This document shows positions 24,409 through 31,531 of a stretch of DNA of 58,621 nucleotides, in pieces; position 1 is the stretch's first letter, and every line of letters begins with the position of its first letter. The stretch comes from Thermoanaerobaculia bacterium (GTDB lineage: Bacteria > Acidobacteriota > Thermoanaerobaculia > Multivoradales > Multivoraceae). Both the position numbers and the translations under genes were made by a program. The stretch spans positions 1 to 58,621 of the forward strand of contig JAJEBV010000020.1 of the NCBI GenBank assembly GCA_022822365.1, read 5' to 3'. The notes below the pieces were generated by a model. The model was not told where the DNA came from, did not search any database, and worked only from the letters and a program-made list of their open reading frames with translations.

Positions 24409-26692
24409 CGAGCGGCAGTGCGCTCCGCACCCTGAGTCCCCTTCGGGTCACCCGGACCTCCGGTTCGATCGCTGAGCCGAAGGGCCGTTGACTGTAGTAC
24501 GTCAGGACGTACTGGCGCCGCAACTCCTCCTCGATGTGCTCGAACACGCTGGCCATCTGGTCGATCGACTCGATCTGGAACAGTCGGCCGCCGGTCGGAC
24601 CAGTGATCAGGCGCATGCTGTTGCGGAGGTTCGCGTCCTCCATCGTCGTCGGGCCGAAGCCGAGCGAGCGCATGGCGACGACGTAGACCGGCACGCCCAG
24701 CCGCTTGCCGAAGTCGATCGCCCGCGTCGGATCGGAGCGGCTGTTCGAATCGAAGCCGTCGGTGACGACGACCAGAGCGCGGCGGCCGGGCGTCTCGCCG
24801 TACTGGAGCAGCGAGAACAGGATCGCGTCGTAGAGAGCCGTGTTACCTTGCGGGAATAGCCGTCCCAGTCCCCGCGCCAGCAGCGGCTTGCTGCCGGTCA
24901 GCGGCTGCACCAGGCGGAGCGTCGAGTCGAAGTCCACCAGGAACGCCTGGTCGCGCCAGGTCAGGGCGCCGTTCAGGAAGGCCTCGGCGATCGCGTTGGT
25001 CTGACGCCAGATCGGCTCCATGCTGCCGGACGAGTCGATCGCCAGACCCAGCGACAGGGGGATGTCGTTCGAGACGTGGAGATTCTCGACCTGGCGCCGC
25101 TCCCCGTTCTCGCGGACCTCGAAATCCTCGGGTTTGAGATCGCCGATCGGGTTGCCGTTCCGGTCCACCACCAGCACCTGGAGCTGGACGAGCTGGACGT
25201 CGATCTCGCTGCTGAACTGGGCCCCCTGCAGGAGTTCGACGTCTTCCAGTTCGCTGCCACCGGCCAGCCGAGCCACGACCCGGACGAAGTCCTGAGGCGT
25301 GACGTCGGATGTGGGGATGTCCGCCGCAACTGTCCGCACGCCGCTGGGCCCGGCCTCACCCTCGAAGTCGTCGAAGGAAGCGACAAGCCGGTCCGTACGG
25401 TAGAACTCGACCCGGTCCAGGGTCTCGGAGCGCGGCACGGAGATGCCGGCCTCCACGCGAACGGTGGCCCGGCCGCCGGTTTCGTCGGGAGTGATGCCGG
25501 CGATACGTACCGCGAACGGGGGATCGAGGCGGTTCAGAACGATCCTGTCGGTTCCCGCGTGGGCGCCCCGGGCGCTGGTCGCGCGAACCTCGATGGTCTG
25601 CTCGCGGGGCGGGTCGGCGAGCCTGATTCGCGCCTCGAACGGCGGCGTCGTGACGCGTGCCACCTGTTCGCCGTCGAGCAGGAACTCGACGACGGCGATC
25701 TGCGGGTCGATCGTGAGGGTCTGGATCATGACCCGGCCGGTGAGCAGTTCGCGGTAGCCGCGCTCCGGTGGCAGGATGCGGATCGTGGCGGGACGCGCGC
25801 TGCGGGCGGCGTCCGCGCGTTCCGGGCGCCGTCGCGGATTGCCGCCCTCGACCGGCGGCAGAAGGTCGGTCCTGTCGAAGCCGTCCTGGTCGGGCGCCGC
25901 GGCGGTCTCGCGCGCGCGTGCCGCCGGCGCCGGCATCGGCACCGCGGGTGCGTCGCCCGAGCGCTCGTAGACGGTGCGGAACGAGAGATCGGCGAAACGT
26001 CCTCCCTGGAGGTCGGTTACGAGAACGAGCCGATCGCCCTCCAGGTAGAAGGTCTCGATTCGCTGGCGCCCCTGGGAGGCGGTCTCGACCTCGAGGGAGT
26101 CACCGAGAAGGCGGGCGCGGCTGCGGCCGCCGAAGCCGTCCGCGATGTCGCGGCCGTCGAGATACAGGATGCGGTCCTCGCGCTTCGCGTTGCGGATCAG
26201 GAGTTGGGGATCGTCGATCCGGATCAGCAGCACGTCGAGCCGCTCCGCCAGTTCTCGCGCCATCTCGCGCATCCCCGATGGGCCGTCCTGGGCGCTGCCG
26301 GGCTGCCTGCCGCCTCGGCCGCCGCCGAAACCCCCGCGTCCACCGCCGAATCCGCCCTGGCCGCCACGGCCCAGGCCGCCCGTGCGGCCGCTCCCGGGGT
26401 TCGCGCCGGGCGAGCGGCCCGGTCCGCCCCCGAAGGTCTGCCCGTAGGTCTCTTCCAGTTTCTCGATCGGATCCTCGCTCAGCCGTTCGTCCCGGATCCA
26501 GATCCCGGGGATGGCTGCGGTCGGGTCGGACGGCGCGGCCGCCGCTGGCGGTTCTTCCGGCGCGCGGCTCTGAGCTGCGGCGGGCTGACCCGCCGCAGCG
26601 CAGAGCGCCAGACTCGCGAGGCCCGCGGTCAGCGTGGGCAGCCGGAACCGGCCTGAGGGCAGCCGGCGCGGTGTGTCGTGCCTTCTGGTCAT
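24395..26692 (-). CDS. Secreted VWA-domain protein 5 of the array, with Gly/Arg-rich linker
   Basis: About 765 residues, the longest member. The signal peptide ends near PAAAQS. The N-terminal motif PGIWIRDERLSEDPIEK is followed by a low-complexity Gly/Arg-rich segment (repeats of GGFGGGRGG, about residues 85-135) absent from the other copies. The Ig-like and beta domains, LKPEDFEVRENG and VWA domain follow, with MIDAS DSSGS (near residue 551), GNTALYDAILFSLLQYG and VTDGFDSNSR. Tail RRQYVLTYYSQRP ... LPLDAIE. The same frame stays open upstream across the TauE/SafE gene, but ATG at 26692 with its signal peptide is clearly the start. Confidence 0.9.
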   Translation of the reverse strand: MTRRHDTPRRLPSGRFRLPTLTAGLASLALCAAAGQPAAAQSRAPEEPPAAAAPSDPTAAIPGIWIRDERLSEDPIEKLEETYGQTFGGGPGRSPGANPGSGRTGGLGRGGQGGFGGGRGGFGGGRGGRQPGSAQDGPSGMREMARELAERLDVLLIRIDDPQLLIRNAKREDRILYLDGRDIADGFGGRSRARLLGDSLEVETASQGRQRIETFYLEGDRLVLVTDLQGGRFADLSFRTVYERSGDAPAVPMPAPAARARETAAAPDQDGFDRTDLLPPVEGGNPRRRPERADAARSARPATIRILPPERGYRELLTGRVMIQTLTIDPQIAVVEFLLDGEQVARVTTPPFEARIRLADPPREQTIEVRATSARGAHAGTDRIVLNRLDPPFAVRIAGITPDETGGRATVRVEAGISVPRSETLDRVEFYRTDRLVASFDDFEGEAGPSGVRTVAADIPTSDVTPQDFVRVVARLAGGSELEDVELLQGAQFSSEIDVQLVQLQVLVVDRNGNPIGDLKPEDFEVRENGERRQVENLHVSNDIPLSLGLAIDSSGSMEPIWRQTNAIAEAFLNGALTWRDQAFLVDFDSTLRLVQPLTGSKPLLARGLGRLFPQGNTALYDAILFSLLQYGETPGRRALVVVTDGFDSNSRSDPTRAIDFGKRLGVPVYVVAMRSLGFGPTTMEDANLRNSMRLITGPTGGRLFQIESIDQMASVFEHIEEELRRQYVLTYYSQRPFGSAIEPEVRVTRRGLRVRSALPLDAIE

Positions 26693-26748
26693 GTCGAGTG
26701 CCTGACGAGTTGCATGCAGGATACAGGCCAGCGCCGCCGTGCCCGCCT

Positions 26749-27501
26749 CTAGGCCGCGAGCAACTCGCGCACCCCTTGCGCGACGCAGATCGCGCCGAGC
26801 GCCAGGATCACAGGCCCGGTGACTCGCCGGAACTGCCGGTCGTCGAACCGGTCGAGTAGCCGCGTGCCGATCCGGGCGCCTGCGACGGCGAGCAGCATCC
26901 CTCCCGCGATCAGGAAGGGCGAGAGGCGGAGGCTCTCGACGTCGGGCAGTACCCTGGTGGAGATCCACACGTAGTAGCCGACCTTGATGACGTGCCCGAC
27001 CGTCTGGGTGAAGGCCTTGGTGGCGACGATGGACCGCCGGTCGACGTCGGTCTCCAGGTAGAAGGCGTCCAGCAGCGGTCCGGAAGCGCCGGCCAGAAGC
27101 TGCGCTCCCGTGACCGTTGCACCGCAGACCGTGGCCGTGCCGCGGTTGCGCACGTCCAGCCCCCGCAGCATGGGCAGCAGCCTCGCCAGCCACGGGAAGG
27201 AGCCGACGACGATCAGCACGAGGGCCGGGTCGGGAACGAACGCGACCGAAACGAACAGCAGCACTGCGAGCGCGGCGCCGGCCGCGTACCACGGCAGCAC
27301 GGACCACATCATGCGATCCCGAAGAAACACGAACCGGGCACCGTTGGAAGTCGCCTGAACGGCGCCGTGCAGGATCATCGCGGCGCTGACCGGCAGGACG
27401 CTGGCAAGGACGACCATGAGGATCAGCCCGCCGGCCATGCCGAGCACGCCGGAGATCACGGCCGTGACGAGGACCGTGAGCAGAATGGCTGCTGCGATCA
27501 C
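26749..27501 (-). CDS. TauE/SafE family membrane transporter (predicted anion exporter)
   Basis: 250 residues, almost entirely hydrophobic, with about eight predicted membrane helices in two related halves. It starts AVISGVLGMAGGLILMVVLAS and has a GASGPLLDAFYLE segment at the start of the second half, as in TauE/SafE (DUF81) proteins. These are predicted to move sulfite, sulfoacetate or other organosulfur anions. It sits seven bases after VWA gene 6 and 57 bases before VWA gene 5, in the same direction, so it is embedded in the VWA operon. A functional link to VWA proteins is not known. Confidence 0.85.
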   Translation of the reverse strand: MIAAAILLTVLVTAVISGVLGMAGGLILMVVLASVLPVSAAMILHGAVQATSNGARFVFLRDRMMWSVLPWYAAGAALAVLLFVSVAFVPDPALVLIVVGSFPWLARLLPMLRGLDVRNRGTATVCGATVTGAQLLAGASGPLLDAFYLETDVDRRSIVATKAFTQTVGHVIKVGYYVWISTRVLPDVESLRLSPFLIAGGMLLAVAGARIGTRLLDRFDDRQFRRVTGPVILALGAICVAQGVRELLAA

Positions 27502-27507
27502 GCCTTC

Positions 27508-29559
27508 CTACTCCGGGCCGAACAGGGGCAGGACGCTCTTCAGGGTCAGGCCTCTTCGCAGGATCCGGACCTCCGGCTCGATCCCTTCGCCCGGCGGGAG
27601 GCTGCTGTAGTAGGTCAGTACGTGCTGGTGCCGGAGGTCCGCGTCGATCCGCTCGAAGATCCGTTCCATTTCGGCGGCCACCTCGGCTCGCGGCAAGCCC
27701 GGGTGGATTCGGAAGAACCGGCCGCCGTTGCGCCGGGTGAGCTTTCGAACCAAGACCATGGGCGGTGCGGACCTGCCCACGCCGATGAAGTAGATGGGAA
27801 CTCCCATCCACTCGGCGAAGTCGCTGACCCGACCTGCCCTGGAACGGCTGTTCTCATCGTGGCCGTCGCTTACCACGACCAGGGCGCGGCGCCCGGGTTC
27901 GCGGCGGAACTGCAGGAGCGAGAACAGAACGCCGTCGTTCAGCGCGGTGCCGCCGCCGACCAGCAGGCGATTGAGTCGGGCATTCAGGAGGGGTTTGTTG
28001 CCCGTCGGCGGTTGAAGGAACCGGACGGTGTCGTCGAAGTCGACCAGGAACGCTCGATCGTTCGCGGCCAGGGCGCCTGCCATGAACGTCCGTAGAACCG
28101 TGTGCAGCCGCTGCCAGACGCGTCCCATGCTCCCCGAGGAGTCGACGGCGATGCCGAGGACGAGAGGGACGTCGTTCGAGACGTGCAGATTCTCCACCGG
28201 ACGACTCTCACCCTTCTCGCGGATCTCGAAGTCCCCAGGCTCGAGATCGCTCACCGGTTCACCGTCGCGGTCGACCGCCAGTATCTGGAGTTGGACCAGT
28301 TGGACGTCGATCTCGCTCCGGTACTCGGCGCCCTGCAGAAGCTCCGCGTCCTCCAGTTCCCGGCCGTCGGCGAGCCTGGCCGTGACCCGGACGAAGTCGC
28401 CGGGTTCGACGTTCTCGAGCACCGCGTCGACACGTATCGTGTCCGGCGTTCCCCCGCTTTCCCGCCAGTCCGGATCGTCGAACGCCGCGACCTGGCGTTC
28501 ACTGAGGTAGAACTCGACGCGGGTCAGGGCGGTTGCGCGCGGAACGGTGATGCGGACCGCGACGCTGACGTCCGACGGGCCTTTCGCCGCGAGCGGTCGG
28601 ATCTCCGCGATCTCGACCGTGAAGGGCGAGTGACGCTGGTTCAGGACGATCCGGTCGCTGCCGACGTGGGTTCGGCCGTCGCGGTAGGCGCGGACGTCGA
28701 TCGTCTGTTCGCGGGGCGGGCTGCTGAGCCGGATACGGGTCTTGAACGGCGGCTTCGAGGCCTCTCGGACGGGCTTGCCGTCGAGCAGGAACTCGACGGT
28801 CCGGACGAGCGGGTCGACCACGAGAGTCGTGACTTCGACCGGACCGGTCAGGAACTCCCGATGCCTGTGTTCGGGCGGCACGATCCGGATCGCGGCCGGC
28901 TGGCTGGCCTGGATGCGCCCGAGGTCGACCCGGCCGGCCGGCGGTGGGCTGCCGCCGCTGTAGTCGTAGACCGTGCTGAAGCTCATGTCGGGAAACGGGA
29001 GGTTGCGGGACTCTGAGACGTGGACCAGTCGGTCTCCCGACCGATAGAAGGTCTCCAGCCAGAGCCAGGCCGAGTTCGCCCCGGTCGTGACGAGTTCCAG
29101 CACGCCTTCTCCGGCGTGGGCGGCGCTCCTGCGGCCTGGGGTGTAGCGGCGCGCGACTCCGTCGAGCGGGAGGTGGATTCTCTCGCCGGCCGCGTTCTCC
29201 ATGAGGACCCGGTCACCGTCGACTTCGATCCACAGGCCGCGACGCGCCGTCGAGAGCTGCTCGGCGAAAGAAGCGGAGCGGCCGGCGTCGAAGTCCTCTT
29301 CAGATGCCGGCACGTCGGCGGTCTTCGGGAACGCCGGCGACATGCGCCGCACGGGATCTTCGCTGAGTTCGGCATTTCGGACCCAGGCGCCTTCCAGAGC
29401 CGCAAGGTCTGGCGCATCGTCCTCGACCCCGAGCCCGTCCCCGGTGGGCCCTGACTGGGCGGATGCGGGCGACTCGAACGCCGTCCACAGAACGAGGACG
29501 ACGAGAGTTGCCAGCGCTGTTCGCCGGCGGACTCGAGGCGGTTCGGCTCCTGGAGGCAT
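27508..29559 (-). CDS. Secreted VWA-domain protein 6, first gene of the array
   Basis: About 683 residues from the ATG at 29559, with a signal peptide ending SPASAQS. The N-terminal motif LEGAWVRNAELSEDPVRR, Ig-like domain (SSPPREQTIDVRAYRDG), beta domain (VEFYLSERQV), LEPGDFEIREKG, and VWA domain with MIDAS DSSGS (near residue 471), GGTALNDGVLFSLLQF and VSDGHDENSR are present. Tail RHQHVLTYYSSLP; it ends VLPLFGPE, diverging from the other copies only in the last residues. The frame is open to 29682, but that extension overlaps the divergent ABC permease gene. It is the likely first gene of a 13 kb operon. Confidence 0.9.
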   Translation of the reverse strand: MPPGAEPPRVRRRTALATLVVLVLWTAFESPASAQSGPTGDGLGVEDDAPDLAALEGAWVRNAELSEDPVRRMSPAFPKTADVPASEEDFDAGRSASFAEQLSTARRGLWIEVDGDRVLMENAAGERIHLPLDGVARRYTPGRRSAAHAGEGVLELVTTGANSAWLWLETFYRSGDRLVHVSESRNLPFPDMSFSTVYDYSGGSPPPAGRVDLGRIQASQPAAIRIVPPEHRHREFLTGPVEVTTLVVDPLVRTVEFLLDGKPVREASKPPFKTRIRLSSPPREQTIDVRAYRDGRTHVGSDRIVLNQRHSPFTVEIAEIRPLAAKGPSDVSVAVRITVPRATALTRVEFYLSERQVAAFDDPDWRESGGTPDTIRVDAVLENVEPGDFVRVTARLADGRELEDAELLQGAEYRSEIDVQLVQLQILAVDRDGEPVSDLEPGDFEIREKGESRPVENLHVSNDVPLVLGIAVDSSGSMGRVWQRLHTVLRTFMAGALAANDRAFLVDFDDTVRFLQPPTGNKPLLNARLNRLLVGGGTALNDGVLFSLLQFRREPGRRALVVVSDGHDENSRSRAGRVSDFAEWMGVPIYFIGVGRSAPPMVLVRKLTRRNGGRFFRIHPGLPRAEVAAEMERIFERIDADLRHQHVLTYYSSLPPGEGIEPEVRILRRGLTLKSVLPLFGPE

Positions 29560-29617
29560 GCGCGGGAGAGAGGCTATCCGCCCAGGGACGGTGCGAAGCC
29601 CGCGGGATGTCGGGTTC

Positions 29618-29635
29618 GGGGACACCGGTGTCCCC
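29618..29635. promoter_or_regulatory. Perfect 18-bp palindrome between the divergent VWA and ABC operons
   Basis: GGGGACACCGGTGTCCCC is identical to its reverse complement. It lies in the 113 bases between the VWA array and the ABC importer. Position suggests an operator for a dimeric regulator serving both promoters. A REP-like palindrome is the alternative; I saw no second copy in the window. Confidence 0.45.
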
Positions 29636-29654
29636 AATCGATGCCGGCCGCCTG

Positions 29655-29660
29655 TATCCT
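29655..29660 (+). promoter_or_regulatory. Possible -10 element for the ABC importer operon
   Basis: TATCCT lies 12 bases before the permease ATG and 20 bases after the palindrome. No -35 is evident and no good Shine-Dalgarno precedes the ATG, which is consistent with a very short leader. Confidence 0.3.
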
Positions 29661-29672
29661 CTGACACTTCCC

Positions 29673-30623
29673 ATGAAGACATACATCCTGCGTCGGTTGC
29701 TGGCGATGGTGCCGACGTTGTTCTTCGCCAGCCTGATCGTCTTCGTGTCGATGCGGGTGATCCCCGGCGACGTGATCGACCTGATGCTGGCGCAGAACGA
29801 TGTCTCGACGAGCCTCGACCGGGAAGCGCTGGAGGCGGCGATGGGCCTCGACCAGCCGATGGCCTCGCAGTATCTGCGCTGGGCGGGCGACGCGCTGAGC
29901 GGCGACCTGGGCCAGTCGCTCTGGCGCAGCACGCCGGTGACGGAGCAGATCCTGGCGCGGCTGCCGGTGACCTTCGAGCTGGGTCTGCTGGCGTTGGTCG
30001 TCGCGCTGTCCGTCGCGGTGCCGATCGGCATCTTCTCGGCCACCCGGCAGGACTCCGCGCTCGACTACACGGCGCGGTCGTTCTCCCTCGTCATGCTGGC
30101 GATCCCCGGCTTCTGGCTAGGCACCCTGGTCATGGTCTTCCCGTCCGTGTGGTGGCGATGGGCGCCGGAGCTCGAGTACACGCCGTTCCTCGTCGATCCG
30201 ATCGCGAACCTCACGCACCTGATCGTCCCGGCGATCCTGCTCGGACTCTCGCTGTCCGCGGTCACCATGCGGATGACCCGGACGATGATGCTCGAGGTGA
30301 TGCGCCAGGACTACGTGCGCACCGCCCGCGCCAAGGGACTTCGGGAGCGGGCGGTCGTCGTCCAGCACGCGCTCAAGAATGGCCTGATCCCGGTGGTCAC
30401 CCTGATCGGACTGCAGGCGCCTCTTCTCATCGGCGGCGCCGTGGTCATGGAGCAGATCTTCGTCATTCCAGGCATGGGGCTGTTGCTGCTGGAGGGGGTC
30501 TACGAGCGGGACTATCCGGTGATCTCGGGCGTGTTCCTGGTCGTCGGCGTGGCGGTGCTGCTGATCAACCTGCTCGTCGACCTGAGCTACGGCTGGCTCG
30601 ATCCGAAGGTTCGCTACGGATGA
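29673..30623 (+). CDS. ABC transporter permease, DppB-like
   Basis: 316 residues with the DppB/OppB-type layout: a first helix followed by a periplasmic loop (VIPGDVIDLMLAQ), then five core helices. The cytoplasmic EAA loop for ATPase contact is seen as YVRTARAKGLRERAV, followed by LQAPLLIGGAVVMEQIFVIPGMG. It is the first gene of the importer operon permease-permease-binding protein-ATPase-ATPase. The ATG at 29673 begins the canonical MKTYILRRLL; upstream frame extension overlaps VWA gene 6. Substrate class: peptides, nickel or similar; not resolvable. Confidence 0.9.
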   Translation: MKTYILRRLLAMVPTLFFASLIVFVSMRVIPGDVIDLMLAQNDVSTSLDREALEAAMGLDQPMASQYLRWAGDALSGDLGQSLWRSTPVTEQILARLPVTFELGLLALVVALSVAVPIGIFSATRQDSALDYTARSFSLVMLAIPGFWLGTLVMVFPSVWWRWAPELEYTPFLVDPIANLTHLIVPAILLGLSLSAVTMRMTRTMMLEVMRQDYVRTARAKGLRERAVVVQHALKNGLIPVVTLIGLQAPLLIGGAVVMEQIFVIPGMGLLLLEGVYERDYPVISGVFLVVGVAVLLINLLVDLSYGWLDPKVRYG

Positions 30624-30630
30624 ACGTGCC

Positions 30631-31527
30631 GTGACCACCGTCGCCGCAGCCGTTCCCGACGCTCTGCCGGGGCGCGACCAGGCGCGCTGGTGGCGCTTCA
30701 CGGTTCGCCTGTTCCGGACCAAGCCGTTGGGTGCCGCCGGCGCAGTCGTCTTCGCGATCTTCCTGCTCTCCGGGATCTTCGCCGGCGTGATCGCTCCCTA
30801 CGGCATCAACGAGACGGACCTGGCGCATCGCCTCGAGCCGCCGTCCCGGCAGTTCCTGCTGGGCACCGACCACCTCGGCCGCGACCTGTTCTCGCGGGTC
30901 CTGATGGGCGCTCGCCTGTCGATGATCGTCGGTTTCTGCGCGGCCGCCCTGGCGACCGTCGTGTCGATCGTGATCGGCGTGCTGTCGGGCTATCTCGGCG
31001 GCTGGTTCGACATGCTGACCCAGCGCCTGGTCGACGCCTGGATGACGTTTCCCGACCTGGTGCTCCTGATCGTCATCGTGTCCGTGGTGGGCCCGGGGAT
31101 CACCCAGATCGTCATCATCCTGGGCCTGCTCTACGGCATCGCCGGTTCGCGCATCATCCGCGGCGCGGTGACCTCGGTGCGCGAGCACGTCTACACCCAC
31201 GCCGCGCAGTCGATCGGCGCGGGGACGTTCCACATCCTGCGCCGGCACATCCTGCCCAACGTGATGCCGGTCGTCATCGTGCTGTTCACCACGCGCGTCG
31301 GCGCCGTCATCCTGTCGGAGGCGGCGCTTTCGTTTCTGGGCCTGGGCGTGCCGCCACCGGCGCCGACGTGGGGCGGGATGCTCTCCGGCGACGGTCGCAC
31401 CTACCTGTACCTGGGGCCGTGGCTGGCGCTGGCGCCGGGCATCTGTCTGACCGTCGTCGTCTACGCCGCGAACGTCTTCGGTGATGCGTTGCGCGACCTG
31501 CTCGATCCACGAATGAGAGGAACCTGA
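30631..31527 (+). CDS. ABC transporter permease, DppC-like
   Basis: 298 residues from a GTG eight bases after the first permease. DppC/OppC hallmarks: N-terminal helix with LGAAGAVVFAIFLLSG, the segment LLGTDHLGRDLFSRVLMGAR, an EAA loop (HAAQSIGAGTFHILRRHILP) and SEAALSFLGLGVPPPAPTWG. It forms the transmembrane heterodimer with the DppB-like partner. Confidence 0.92.
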   Translation: MTTVAAAVPDALPGRDQARWWRFTVRLFRTKPLGAAGAVVFAIFLLSGIFAGVIAPYGINETDLAHRLEPPSRQFLLGTDHLGRDLFSRVLMGARLSMIVGFCAAALATVVSIVIGVLSGYLGGWFDMLTQRLVDAWMTFPDLVLLIVIVSVVGPGITQIVIILGLLYGIAGSRIIRGAVTSVREHVYTHAAQSIGAGTFHILRRHILPNVMPVVIVLFTTRVGAVILSEAALSFLGLGVPPPAPTWGGMLSGDGRTYLYLGPWLALAPGICLTVVVYAANVFGDALRDLLDPRMRGT

Positions 31528-31531
31528 CCCA

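Noticed and set aside
26260..26460. Possible tandem DNA repeat or CRISPR-like array
   Set aside because: The periodicity comes from Gly/Arg codons in VWA protein 5; there are no spacers and the frame is maintained.
26693..27811. N-terminal extension of VWA protein 5 across the TauE/SafE gene
   Set aside because: The frame is merely open; a signal peptide and start at 26692 and a real membrane protein in the other frame explain the region.
16535..29559. VWA array as a phage- or toxin-like contractile system
   Set aside because: No AAA+ ATPase, tube, sheath, baseplate or PP2C/kinase partner genes are present; all six are secreted proteins with the acidobacterial VWA layout.
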